A program made the position numbers and the translations under genes. DNA of 64,000 nt from positions 58,111,213-58,175,212 of the forward strand of contig OY759215.1 of NCBI GenBank assembly GCA_963662175.1, in the 5' to 3' direction. Each line of letters opens with the position of its first letter. The stretch's first letter is position 1. Source of the stretch: Aradus depressus. Taxonomy: Eukaryota > Arthropoda > Insecta > Hemiptera > Aradidae. The notes under the pieces are model-generated. The model did not search any database, had not been told where the DNA came from, and saw only the letters and a list, made by a program, of their open reading frames with translations. Shown in pieces: positions 32,963 to 44,774 of this stretch.

Positions 32963-35083
32963 CTATTTAACGGTTTATAGGCTTAATAATTGTTAAAACG
33001 ACAGATTCAGATTTATCCGGAAAGTCCCATCCGAAGGACGACGTGCTCAAGGCTTTCAACCTAAGTAGAAATTGACCAACCCAGGTTTATTTACATAACA
33101 TACGTCTCATTATCGAGTACCTCACATTCGAAAAAGCCCTGGATCATTGCTTAATGTCCCATCCGAAGGACGACGTGCTCAAAGTTATTTTTAGCTTCCC
33201 GATTAAAACATCTGACCTAAGTGCCTCAACTAGATTTCTAAGTGGCGATCCTGAGCTCGGTAGACTCCATTCTTGAAATTTCTCGCTTTTTAACGGTTTA
33301 TAGATTTAATATTTGTTAAAACTGATAGAGAACGACCGGATTATCTGAATCCTACACAAAAATCAAAATAAAAATGTTTTTCAAAAAATTCACGCTATTT
33401 AACGGTTTATAGGCTTAATAATTGTTAAAACTGATACGACAGAATCAGATATATCCGAAAAGTCCCATCCGACGGACGACGTGCTCAAGGCTATTTTCAA
33501 CCTAAGTGAAATTTCACCTAACCAGGTTTATATACATAACATACGTCTCATTATCGAGTACCTCACATTCGAAAAAGTCCTGGATCATCGCTTAAAGTCC
33601 CATCCGAAGGACGACGTGCTCAAAGTGTTTTTTAACTTCCCGATTGAAACATCTGACCTAAGTGCCCCAGCTAGATTTCTAAGTGGCGATCCTGAGCTCG
33701 GTAGACTCCATTCTTCAAATTTCTCGCTTTTTAACGGTTTATAGATTTAATATTTGTTAAAACTGATAGAGAACGACCGGATTAACTGAATCCTACACAA
33801 AAATCAAAATAAAAATGTTTTTCAAAAAATTCACGCTATTTAACGGTTTATAGGCTTAATAATTGTTAAAACTGATACGAGAGATTCAGATTTATCCGGA
33901 AAGTCCCATCCGAAGGACGACGTGCTCAAGGCTATTTTCAACCTAAGTGATATTTCACCTACCCAGGTTTATTTACATAACATACGTCTCATTATCGAGT
34001 ACCTCACATTCGAAAAAGCCCTGGATCATCGCTTAAAGTCCCATCCGAAGGACGACGTGCTCAAAGTGTTTTTTAACTTCCCGATTGAAACATCTGACCT
34101 AAGTGCCTCAACTAGATTTCTAAGTGGCGATCCTGAGCTCGGTAGACTCCATTCTTGAAATTTCTCGCTTTTTAACGGTTTATAGATTAAATATTTGTTA
34201 AAACTGATAGAGAACGACCGGATTATCTGAACCCCACACAAAAATCAAAATGAAAACGTTTTTCAAAAAATTCGCACTATTTAACGGTTTATAGGCTTAA
34301 TAATTGTTAAAACTGATACTACAGATTCAGATATATCCGGAAAGTCCCATCCGAAGGACGACGTGCTCAAGGCTATTTTCAACCTAAGTGATATTTCACC
34401 TAACCAGGTTTATTTACATAACATATGTCTCATTATCGAGTACCTCACATTCGAAAAAGTCCTGGATCATCGCTTAAAGTCCCATCCGAAGGACGACGTG
34501 CTCAAAGTGTTTTTTAACTTCCCGATTGAAACATCTGACCTAAGTGCCCCAGCTAGATTTCTAAGTGGCGATCCTGAGCTCGGTAGACTCCATTCTTGAA
34601 ATTTCTCGCTTTTTAACGGTTTATAGATTTAATATTTGTTAAAACTAATAGAGAACGACCGGATTATCTGAATCCTACACTAATATCAAAATAAAAATGT
34701 TTTTCAAAAAATTCACGCTATTTAACGGTTTATAGGCTTAATAATTGTTAAAAATGATACGACAGATTCAGATTTATCCGGAAAGTCCCATCCGAAGGAC
34801 GACGTGCTCAAGGCTATTTTCAACCTAAGTGAAATTTCACCTACCCAGGTTTATTTACATAACATACGTCTCATTATCGAGTACCTCACATTCGAAAAAG
34901 TCCTGGAACATCGCTTAAAGTCCCATCCGAAGGACGACGTGCTCATAGTTATTTTTAACTTCGCGATTAAAACATCTGACCTAAGTGCCTCAGCTAGATT
35001 TCTAAATGGCGATCCTGAGCTTGGTAGACTCCATTCTTCAAATTTCTTGCTTTTTAACGGTTTATAGATTTAATATTTGTTAA
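32963..35083. repeat. 441-bp SINE-related satellite, block 2
   Basis: About 4.8 units; equivalent points fall at 33481, 33922, 34363 and 34804, exactly 441 bp apart. The unit composition is as in block 1. Variation among units is a few percent by eye, with shared variants between neighbouring units that fit unequal crossing-over. Confidence 0.88.
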
Positions 35084-35255
35084 CTGACAGAGCCATAGAG
35101 TGTGCTGGTTTCGGATTATGCCAACGTCAGCACAACGTTCAGACTGACTTTAAATATGGTGACACCGATCCACTATGGAAGAAAAATGCCAAAAAAAAAA
35201 AAGATGTATGTATAAATATGAACACAAATTAAAACTTGTGTACATTGTGATATAA
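35084..35255 (-). mobile_element. Penelope-like terminal motif fragment
   Basis: Read on the minus strand (about 35103-35131), CTGACGTTGGCATAATCCGA is followed by AACCAGCAC, matching the motif order at 3.1, 22.7 and 56.4 kb. It lies between the satellite and Helitron H2. The assignment is tentative. Confidence 0.35.
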
Positions 35256-35434
35256 TCTATATTAATAAAGCTGAAACGGGGTTTGTTTGTTTGTTTGTAT
35301 GTTTGATTGTATGTATGTATGTATGTATGTATGTATGTATGTTTGTTCCAGCATCACGCCCAAACCGCTGGACGGATTTTTATGAAACTTCCCATGTAGC
35401 ATTCTTTTGAGCCCAATTGAATAATAGGCTATGT

Positions 35435-36574
35435 GGCGTCCCAGAATTTTGAACGGTAGGGGGGGTTGTGGGGGGGCCTAAGTATAAATATAGAGCTAAC
35501 TCTTTAACGGTTGGTCGGATTGTCACGAAATTTCACATGGAGTATTCCTAAAGGCCAAATAGAAAAATAAGGTGTGTGGCGTTCTAAAGTTTCGAACGGG
35601 AGGGGGGGTTGAGGGGGGGCCTAAGTATAAATATAGAGCTAGCTCATTAACGGTTGGTCGCATTGTCACGAAGTTTCACATGTAGTATTCCTGAAGACCA
35701 AATAAAAAAAAAGGTGTGTGGCGTCCCAAAAATTTGAACGGGGGGAGGGGGGGGGGGGGGGGTAGGCCTAAGTATAAATATAGTGCTAGCTCATTAACAG
35801 TTGGTCGTATTGTCATGGAATTTCACATGTAGTATTCTTAAAAGCCAAATAGGAAAAAAAGGTGTGTGGCGTCCCAAAGTTTTGAACGGGAGGGGGGGTT
35901 GTGGGGGGGCCTAAGTATAAATATAGAGCTAACTCTTTAACGGTTGGTCGGATTGTCACGAAATTTCACATGGAGTATTCCTAAAGGCCAAATAGAAAAA
36001 TAAGGTGTGTGGCGTTCTAAAGTTTCGAACGGGAGGGGGGGTTGAGGGGGGGCCTAAGTATAAATATAGAGCTAGCTCATTAACGGTTGGTCGCATTGTC
36101 ACGAAGTTTCACATGTAGTATTCCTGAAGACCAAATAAAAAAAAAGGTGTGTGGCGTCCCAAAAATTTGAACGGGGGGAGGGGGGGGGGGGGGGGGTAGG
36201 CCTAAGTATAAATATAGTGCTAGCTCAATAACGGTTGGTCGTATTGTCATGGAATTTAACATGTAGTATTCTTAAAAGCCAAATAGAAATATAGGGTGTA
36301 TATGTCACAAAATTTTGAACGGGAGGGTGGGTTGATGGGGGCCTAAGTATAAGTATAGTGATGTCATTAACGGATGATCGGATTGTCACGAAATTTCACA
36401 TGTAGTATTCATAAAGGCCAAATAGAAAAATAGGGTGTGACGTCAAAAAATTGTGAACGGGAGGGGGGTTGTGGGGGTAGGCCTAAATTTGAAGATAGTG
36501 ATAGGTCATTAACGGATGATCGGATTGTCATGGAATTTCACATGTGCTATTATTGATGGCCAAATAGAAAAATA
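35435..36574. repeat. G-rich tandem array in H2
   Basis: Seven or eight units of about 150 bp. One stretch of about 420 bp is repeated almost exactly (compare 35445 onward with 35886 onward), showing recent segmental duplication inside the array. G runs reach 16-20 bases. Confidence 0.85.
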
Positions 36575-37765
36575 CACTAGCTGTGATGCCCAGTGGTTCT
36601 AACTACGTACTAGCTGTGGGGTCCGCCGTTACAAAAACATACTAGCTGTGATGCCCAGCGTTTCTAACTAGGTACTAGCGGTGGGGTCCGCCGTTGCAGA
36701 ACACATACTAGCTGTGATGCTGAGCGTTTCTAACTACGTACTAGCTGTGGGGTCCGCCGTTGCAAAACACATACTAGCTGTGATGCCCAGTGGTTCTAAC
36801 TACATACTAACTGTGGGGTCCGCTGTTGCAAAGCACTTATAGCTGTAGGGCCCAGCGTTCCTAAAAACGTACTATCTGTGGGGTCCGCTGTTGCAAGGCA
36901 CTTATTAGCTGTGATGCCCAGCGTTCCTAATTACGTACTAGCTGTGGGGTCCGCTGTTGCGAGGCACATACTAGCTGTGATGCCCAGCGTTTCTAATTAG
37001 GTACTAGCGGTGGGGTCCGCCATTGCAGAACACATACTAGCTGTGATGCTGAGCGTTTCTAACTACGTACTAGCTGTGGGGTCCGCCGTTGCAAAAACAT
37101 ACTAGCGGTGATGCCCAGCGTTTCTAATTAGGTACTAGCGGTGGGGTCCGCCGTTGCAGAACACATACTAGCTGTGATGCTGAGCGTTTCTAACTACGTA
37201 CTAGCTGTGGGGTCCGCCGTTGCAAAAACATACTAGCTGTGATGCCCAGCGTTTCTAATTAGGTACTAGCGGTGGGGTCCGCCGTTGCAGAACACATACT
37301 AGCTGTGATGCTGAGCGTTTCTAACTACGTACTAGCTGTGGGGTCCGCTGTTGCAAGGCACTTACTAGCTGTGATGCCCAGCGTTCCTAATTTCGTACTA
37401 GATGTGGGGTCCGCTGTTGCGAGGCTCATACTAGCTGTGGTGACCAGCGTTCCTAACTACGTACCTGCTGTGTGGTCCGCCGTCGCAAGGCACATACTAG
37501 CTGTGATGCCCAGCGTTTCTAACTAGGTACTAGCGGTGGGGTCCGCCGTTGCAAGGCATATACTACCTGTGGTGCCCAGCGTTCCTAACTACGTACTAGC
37601 TGTGGTGCCCAGCGTTGCAAGGCACATACTAGCTGTGGTCAAAACGTTCTTATGTACGCACTGGCTAGGACGTCCAGCGATGCTAAGTATTCACTAGCTG
37701 TCGTTTCCGCAGTTGAAAGGCGCATACTAGCTGTGGTGCCCAGGGATCCTAAAAAATTTCTAGCG
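36575..37765. repeat. 66-bp minisatellite in H2
   Basis: About 18 units of the 33 + 33 bp repeat. A higher-order block of two units (CTAATTAGGTACTAGCGGTG followed by GCAGAACACATACTAGCTGT) is repeated several times near 36990-37330, about 132 bp apart. Confidence 0.88.
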
Positions 37766-37893
37766 TTACTACAGTTGAATTCCGTATGAATAATTAAAAA
37801 TTATAACATCACTGTCGAGGAACTGAATAGCCTTATAGGAGATATTGGGAGAAAAGTCAAAGTTCCCCGGGCAACGCCGGGTATTACTGCTAG

Positions 37894-38163
37894 TTTTTCT
37901 ATAAAATCCAAGAAGCAACTGAATTAGTAAATAAATAATATGAATGAATTTCCTTTTAACACAAATGAGTAGAAAACAAAACACGACCATCAGCTGTTTT
38001 TGAATTTGTGCAGAGGAGTCAATGGTGTTTGATCTGGGTTGAGATGTGAAGATGGACAGAGAGTTGTTGTTTAGGCTTAAGACGTGATGAACTAAGTAGG
38101 TATGAATTAACAGTAGAAAAATTGATGCGCAAATATGGTACTGTTATTTACCAATAATTACAA
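37894..38163. other. Spacer between Helitrons H2 and H3
   Basis: About 270 bp of AT-rich, apparently non-repetitive DNA separating two Helitrons in the same orientation. No gene recognised. Confidence 0.5.
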
Positions 38164-38299
38164 TCTATATTAATAAAGCTGAAACGGGGTTTGTTTGTAT
38201 GTATGTATGTATGTATGTTTGTTCCAGCATCACGCCCAAACCGCTAGACGGATTTTTATGAAACTTCCCATGTAGCATTCTTTTGAGCCCGATTGAATA

Positions 38300-39430
38300 A
38301 TAGGCTATGTGGCGTCCCAAAATTTTGATCGGGAGGGGGGGTTGTAAGGGGGGCCTAAGTATATAAAAAGTGCTAACACATTAACTAATGGTCGATTTGT
38401 CATGAAATTTCACACGTAGTCTTTTTAAAAGCCAAACAAGAAAAAAAGGTGTGTGGCGTCCCAAAGTTTTGAACGGGAAGGGGGGTTGTGGGGGGGCCTA
38501 AGTATAAATATAGAGCTAACTCATTAACTAATGGGCGAATCGTCATGAAATTTCACGTAGTATTTTTAAAAGCCAAAGAGGAAAAAAAGGTGCGTGGCGT
38601 CCCAAAGTTTTGAATGTGAGGGGGGGTTGTGGGGGGGCCTAAGTATAAATATAGGGCTAATTCTTTAACGGTTGGTCGGATTGTCACGAAATTTCACATG
38701 GAGTATTCCTGAAGGCCAAATAGAAAAATAAGGTGTGTGGCGTCCCAAAGTTTTGAACGGGAGGGGGGGATGTGGGGGGGCCTAAGTATAAATATAGAGC
38801 TAACTCATTAACTAATGGGCGAATCGTCATGAAATTCCACATGTAGTATTTTTAAAAGCCAAATAGCAAAAAAAGGTGTGTGGCGTCCCAATGTTTTGAA
38901 CGGGAGGGAGGTTGTGGGGGGGCCTAAGTATAAATATAGAGCTAACTCTTTAACAGTTGGTCGGATTGTCACGAAGTTTCACATGGAGTATTCCTGAATA
39001 CCAAATAAAAAAATAGGCGGTGTGACGGCTCAAAAGTTTTTACGGGAGGGGGGGTAGTGGGGGGGCCTAAGTATAAATATAGAGCTAACTCATTAACTAA
39101 TGGGCGAATCGTCATGAAATTTCACATGTAATATTCCTAAAGGTCAAATAGAAATATTAGGTGTGTGACGGCCCAAAATTTTGAACAGGAAGGAGGGTTG
39201 TGGGGGGGGGGGGCTAAATATATATATAGAGTTAGCTCATTAACGGTTGGTCGTATTGTCACGAAATTTCGCATATATTATTCCTGAAGGCCAAATAGAA
39301 AAATAAGGTGTGTGGCGTCCCGAAGTTTTGAACGGGTGGCGGGGTTGAGGGGGGGGGGGGTCTAAATATAGAGCTAGCTCATTAACGGTTGATCGTATTG
39401 TCATGAATCGGATTGTCATGAATTTCACAT
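38300..39430. repeat. G-rich tandem array in H3
   Basis: About eight units of about 150 bp with the same order of motifs as the other arrays. Alternating variants (ACTAATGGGCGAATCGTCAT versus ACGGTTGGTCGGATTGTCAC) indicate growth by dimers in part of the array. Confidence 0.85.
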
Positions 39431-39443
39431 GTAGTAGTAGTAG

Positions 39444-40666
39444 TAACTATATATTCGCTGTGAGGTTCACTGTTGCAAGACATTTACTAGCTGTGATGTC
39501 CAGCGTTCCTAATATCATACTAGCTGTGGGGTCCGCTGTTGCAAGGCACTTACTAGCTGTAGTGCTCAGCCCCAGCGTTCCTAACTATGTACTGGCTGTG
39601 GGGTTCGCTGTTGCAAGGCACCTACAAGACATTTACTAGCTGTGATGCCCAGCGTTCCTAATTACGTACTAGCTGTGGGGTCTGCTGTTGCAAGGCGCTA
39701 GCAGTGTGGCCCAGCGTATTTAACTACGTAGGTACTAGCTGTGGGGTCCACGGTTGCAAAACTCATACTAGCTGTGATGCCCTGTGGTTCTAACTACATA
39801 CTATCTGTGGGGTCCACAGTTGCAAGGCACCTACTACCTGTAGGGGCCAGCGTTCCTAAAAACGTACTAACTCTGGGGTCCGTCGTTGCAAAAGCATACT
39901 AGCTGTGATGCCCAGGGTTCCTAATATCGTACTAGCTGTGGGGTCCGTTGTTGCAAGGCATTTACTAGCTGTAGTGCCCAGTGTTCCTAACTATGTACTA
40001 GCTGTGAAGTTCGCTGTTGCAAAGCACTTACTAACTGTAATGCCCAGCGTATTTAACTACGTACTAGCTGTGGGGTCCGCTGTTGCAAGGCACTTAATAG
40101 CTGTGATGCCCATCGTTCCTAACTTCGTACTAGCTGTGGGGTCCGCTGTTGCGAGGCACATACTAGCTGTGGTGACCAGCGTTCCTAACTACGTACTAGC
40201 TGTGGGGTCCGTTGTTGCAAGGCATTTACTAGCTGTAGTGCCCAGCGTTCCTAACTATGTACTAGCTGTGAAGTTCGCTGTTGCAAAGCACTTACTAACT
40301 GTAATGCCCAGCGTATTTAACTACATACTAGCTGTGGGGTCCGCTGTTGCAAGGCACATGCTAGCTATGATGCCCAGCATTCCCAACTACGTACTAGCTG
40401 TGGTGACCAGCGTTCCTAACTACGTACTAGCTGTTGGGTCCGCCGTCGCAAGGCACATACTAGCTATGATGCCCAGCATTCCCAACTACGTACTAGCTGT
40501 GGTGCTCAGCGTTGCTAGCCACATACTAGCTGTGGTCACAAACGTTCTTAAGTACGCACTGACTATGACGTCCAGCGATGCTAAGTATTTACTAGGTGTG
40601 GCTTTCGCCGTTGAAAGGCGCATACTAGCTGTGGTGCCCAGGAGTCCTAAAAACTTACTAGCGGTA
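39444..40666. repeat. 66-bp minisatellite in H3
   Basis: About 18 units. The open plus frame at 39905-40702 (265 codons, alternating LAVGSAVARHLL and LAVMPSVPNYV) follows from a stop-free unit divisible by three. It starts and finishes like the H1 frame (MMPRVPNIVLAVGS ... QQLKDYKPYSV), as expected for copies of one element. Confidence 0.9.
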
Positions 40667-40815
40667 CAACAGCTGAAGGACTATAAGCCTTATTCCGTAT
40701 GAATAATTGAAAATTATAACATCATGAATGTACTGTCGAGGAACTGAATAGCGTTATAGAAGATATTGGGACAAAAATCAAAGTTCCCCGGGCAACGCCG
40801 GGTATTACTGCTAGT

Positions 40816-40870
40816 ATATAATATATGTAACTTTGATTTGATGAATGGTCAAAAATATAAAACAGAAAAA

Positions 40871-40911
<41 letters not shown>

Positions 40912-41955
40912 ACTTTAAGAATGAAATAGTTTTAAGAATTTAGTTTGTACGATTTTTCTTTAGATTTTTGTTTCAATGTTTAGTTTTTATTGTATAATGT
41001 AGGTTTTAGAAAATGAACCCAATTATTTGTTCTCGTAAATTCTTCATTTTCCCTGCTGACCCAGTAAGAAAATTTGAAAGCCTTTGGATTAGATTTGATA
41101 TTATTATTTTTTTTTTTTAAACATGGCATCTCTTTAGAAATTGAAATGAAAAGTTTGTTAATTGAATTTTTTTAAATATACGTGCACTTTCTTAAAAATT
41201 GCACGTCTTGAACTTTTGATATTTTTTAGGGTCCTTTTCAGAAATTACTGTAGAAATCAAAATTTAGTAAAAAGACCAGATATAAAATTTCTACAGGAAA
41301 TGTGGTAAATTATTATTAATATAATTATTATTTATATTTTTATTTATTTATTTTTATTTAACTAAATAATTATTATTACCACATAAGATATTCCAAGAAG
41401 TTAACTAAAAAGGTTTCCTTTGTATGTCGGTATATGTTTTTATAAGATTCTTGGAAAAATTATAAAAATATATAAAAAAAAAAGGCTAAAGGATGCTAAG
41501 GATGAGTTTTTGAGTGCATGGTCTTCATTATCCTACGTGAAACTCTTGTGTGGTTTAACGAAAATAACGAGCTTCATGTCCAGCCTCTCTAATTGGTCAA
41601 AGAAAACTAAACAGATACATGTCATCATCAACTCCATGTATGTCCTCTACCGAGCATTATCAAAAATGTAGTCATCTCTATGTAGTTCATACAACCCAAG
41701 TTTTGTTTCTCCTAAGTATGCAATTAAAATAACTTAGCTTCCTTTTATAAATTAATAATAAATAATACAATTAATTATGGCAATAACTGCTGTATAATTA
41801 ATAATTATAGCTACGCTTTTATGAAAAGTCAAAATTAAACACTAAATAAATAAAAATTGTTTCAGTATTATTATTATTTAATTTATGTAATTTGCTTGAA
41901 ATTGTCAGAAAATTAAAAAGGGTACAGACAGGTTAGCCGAACAAAAACTTAATAG
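40816..41955. repeat. AT-rich DNA including a dispersed repeat also at 61.1 kb
   Basis: A T run of about 40 lies near 40870. The part at 40980-41310 is homologous to 61110-61450: both have ATAATGTAGGTT, TCTTTGGATTAGATT-like, ACGTGCACTTTCTT and AAATCAAAATTTA..AGACCAG segments in the same order. The 41420-41671 open frame has no recognised domain. Confidence 0.55.
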
Positions 41956-41959
41956 GTCA

Positions 41960-42330
41960 GTTAGTTATTATGACTCATGCCCGGTCTTTAACTACGAGGT
42001 CATATCGCCTACTACCAGAGCGCTCTTTCGTTGCTCTGGTGGACATGAGCCCGACTCTACTGTGGGAGTTCTAAATGTTACTCACACAGGTTTAGTTACC
42101 CAAGATAGGACTCTTTAACGAGTAGACATCGTACAGGCTCGGGACTATTGCTTAACGTGCCATCCAAAAAACGGCTTACTCAAAGTTTCAGAGTCCGACT
42201 TTAATGTGGGAATCCTAAATTTAGCCTACTCTAAATTTTTATTCACCTGGGGCAGGGGTCTTTAACGAGTACCTTACATCGGGACCATCGCTTAACGTCC
42301 CATCCGAAGGATGGCGTGCTCTAAGTTTAT
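41960..42330 (-). mobile_element. SINE family 1, rearranged copy
   Basis: Starts with TTATGACTCATGCCCGGTCT and runs through the normal 3' and central parts. The central region is then present twice (about 42105-42190 and 42195-42330, each with a TTTAACGAGTA..GCTTAACGT core). The tRNA-like head is missing. The internal duplication resembles the two-core organisation of the 441-bp satellite unit. Confidence 0.75.
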
Positions 42331-42339
42331 ACGATTTGA

Positions 42340-43060
42340 TAAGTGTTTCTCAGAACCTCAATGGTTGATTTTAGAGGGATAAGGGGGGGGGGGGGGGGGG
42401 GGGGGGGCTTAATCACAGCCATTGTAATGGAAGTTTAGACACGAAATTTGATGTGTTAATTAAAAAACCCTCAATGACGCCCCATATATCTGTTTCCAGC
42501 GGAATTGGCCGAAGAGGTGATCAGAGACAGGCTCTACTCGAAAACCCTAATAACTGCCGATGTGATGAATGTATCGACACAGTTTCAGTCTAAACGATTG
42601 GTCGATTGGTTTTGGGTGAAGAGCGAAAACTTTGTTCATAAATCGTTGGTGGGATGAACTTTGCTGATGATGCACCGACTACTTTTTCCATAATTATAGC
42701 CTGTCCGCTCTGAGTCACCAAGATCATATCGTTCTTTCCTCTATCTGTCATCATCACACCGTCCTATTACCACATGGGCAATCTTGGCCCCATCTCATCA
42801 CCTAGCAATCTCACTTCTTCGATAAGGACTTTTATTGTTTTACAAATTGAACAGCCTTTATTATTTCCCAAGTTTTGTGATCAGTCAAAACCCAGTAAGG
42901 ACAGTACTTATTAATTTTCCACGATCACAGGGGGGGGGGGGGGGGGGGGGAGAGTTCGACACGAAACCTCTACTAACTGCTGATGAAATGAATATATCGA
43001 CACAACATTTAGTTTGAGGTTTCAGAAGTCCCTAAGCAAGTCAAACATTGATTTTTAGTT
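42340..43060 (-). repeat. Dispersed repeat family A, two reverse copies
   Basis: The first copy (about 42340-42650) has a G run of about 22, GACACGAAATTTGATGTG and CTAATAACTGCCGATG. The second (about 42895-43060) again has a long G run, CGACACGAAACCTCTACTAA and GAAATGAATATATCGACAC. Open frames here are incidental. Confidence 0.6.
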
Positions 43061-43551
43061 AGGTTTCAATTCTATTTTTAGTTAACCATATATTTGGTTT
43101 AGTATGTTTTCTTTTCGTTGGCCAACTTCATATGTAAGATATTTTCTTTTTGTTTATCTTTACATTTTTATTTACCATCAATACATTTTTTATTTTTTTA
43201 GTTTTCAAACTTTTATCAATCTTCTTCTTTTATATCCTACTCATTTATTCTCCAATATTTGGACTGGTCTGAGCCATTTAGTACGGGTATTTTTAAATCA
43301 TATTTTGTATTCCCCTCCCGGCCTAGAAATGATAACGGAGGGAAAATAGACATTTATTTTTTTTTCGTTAAAATGTTAATAACTAAAACGGAAGACAGGT
43401 AGGATAAGATCCATGGCTAAATTGTTCTTTCAATGATTTGCTCTTCTTTTTAGTTTATTTTTGTAAATAAATATTTTATTTAAGTACCTACACTAAAATT
43501 TGTTGTAACTGAATCAGATTTTAAACATGAACATTTACAACTAATAATTGT
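43061..43551. other. Unassigned AT-rich DNA
   Basis: T-rich, with an open frame at 43104-43349 rich in aromatic residues that reflects base composition. Nothing recognised. Confidence 0.4.
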
Positions 43552-43775
43552 GGGGGCCATGGTGGCCGTGCGGGCTAGAGCGTAGGGCTATGGTCGCATG
43601 GTCTTCAACTAACCATGGTTTGTGGGTTCGACTCCCGGATGGGAGTGACTTTTATTTCATAGATAAAACTCTCTCCCGGGGCCATGGATGTTGTAAATAA
43701 CCTTGATAACACAGCGACGACATCATGGCTAATATGCATTGTACATAAGGCCAAAAAAAACAAAAAAACTATTAA
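43552..43775 (+). mobile_element. tRNA-derived SINE family 2
   Basis: The head has an A-box-like TGGTGGCCGTGCGGGCTAGA and B-box GGTTCGACTCCCG, 60 or so bases apart. The body is AAAACTCTCTCCCGGGGCCA, TTGTAAATAACCTTGATAAC, ATCATGGCTAATATGCATTG, and it ends in CCAAAAAAAACAAAAAAAC. The A-rich end suggests retrotransposition by a LINE with poly(A) recognition. Confidence 0.8.
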
Positions 43776-43964
43776 ATGTGTAATTTGTTTTACGATGAAT
43801 AAACATAATATCATCCAACATAAAATTCTTTCCCAGAATAATAAGAGTAATATTGTTTTAAAAATAACGATGACCTATTTACCCTTCCTTGAACGTGTAG
43901 CAACGTCACAGCGCAATTAGTAGTTATTGGCGAGAGTCTCAATGTCTCTATACCCCATGGGAGA

Positions 43965-44265
43965 CAACAGGTAGTTTGTAGTGACTCCCTGTTGGCACTA
44001 TTGGCCTTGGGAAATAAGTTCTGTGAAAATCTCCTTGTCCAAGATATACTGGGTTAATAAGAAGAAAGCAGATCCTAGTTGCTTTCTTATGGATCCCAGG
44101 TCATTGTGGCATTGCGGGTAACGAGTCAGCAGAAAGTATGCCAGGCGCGCCATACTAGAGGATTGCCCACATCCGAAGTCTCGGTAAGCGATTACGTTGT
44201 CTTCATCAAGGAAAAAGTATGGATCAAATGGCTGGTTCGGTGGGTCGGAATGACCGATATAATTA
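43965..44265 (+). pseudogene. RNase H fragment of a non-LTR retrotransposon
   Basis: The frame at 43971 reads VVCSDSLLALLALGNKFCEN and LLVQDILG then stops. A shifted frame gives VAFLWIPGHCGIAGNESAES, and a third gives VSVSDYVVFIKEKVWIKWLV. Together these are the SDS strand, the WIPGHxGIxGNExA motif and the following helix of a LINE RNase H domain. Stops and shifts show decay. No zinc-tail was found downstream. Confidence 0.8.
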
Positions 44266-44774
44266 TAATCATTTCTGAATGCATAGCACATCGTTCCCTG
44301 ATATTACCAAACTATTCCATTTTCTGTACTTCACAAACCTCCTTTCTAAATTATAAAACAAAATTGTCTTCATCACATAGCCTTTTTATTCCGTATACAG
44401 CAATCTCAACCCTTCTTATTATAAATTTGCGCCCATCAAAATTAGCCAGCTCGGATCCCCACAAACAAGCATCCATCAGTGATTTAAATACCTTCAAGAA
44501 GAGAGAGTAAATAAATAAAAACAGAACCTCGTCTATTATACTACGTTTAATTTTTACAAAATTCGGAAGTTCCTACCCTAAGGCTGGTGCCATTGTCCCA
44601 CCTCCCTACTGCTAAGGGCGGTACTGACGGCAGTTATTTGGGTTTTTGAGTTGAACCCCGCTTCAACTGATAACATTACTTTGTATTGTACCAAAATGAG
44701 TATCTACATATATTAGGAGGGTTGGTGTTTACAACTAGGGACCTAATTATCCAAAGCTCTTATCCCTTCCTTGT
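44266..44774. other. Unassigned DNA
   Basis: No feature recognised. The first part may be the decayed remainder of the LINE relic. Confidence 0.35.

Larger units (their letters stand above)
35256..37893 (+). mobile_element. Non-autonomous Helitron H2, both ends intact
   Basis: The 5' end TCTATATTAATAAAGCTGAA is preceded by A at 35255. The 3' end has hairpin CCCGGGCAACGCCGGG then TATTACTGCTAG, followed by T at 37894. TC at the start, CTAG at the end, a hairpin about 8-10 bases before it, and insertion between A and T are the Helitron hallmarks. The 2.6-kb interior is only repeats (G-rich array then 66-bp minisatellite). There is no Rep or helicase domain, so transposition would require proteins from elsewhere. 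A (GTAT)n microsatellite lies just inside the 5' end. Confidence 0.9.
38164..40814 (+). mobile_element. Non-autonomous Helitron H3, both ends intact
   Basis: Starts TCTATATTAATAAAGCTGAA after A and ends at CTAG before T (40815), with the CCCGGGCAACGCCGGG hairpin eight bases before CTAG. It is 2651 bp long, similar to H2. The interior is a G-rich array (38300-39430) and a 66-bp minisatellite (39444-40666). The final unique segment (TGAAGGACTATAAGCC to the hairpin) is shared with H1. Confidence 0.9.

Noticed and set aside
30758..35067. Six near-identical 78-87-codon open frames as a tandem gene family
   Set aside because: They recur at exactly 441 bp because of the satellite, and part of the text is SINE-derived non-coding sequence.
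43552..43650. A functional tRNA gene
   Set aside because: A- and B-boxes are present, but the sequence belongs to a SINE with a long 3' body and does not fold as a convincing cloverleaf.
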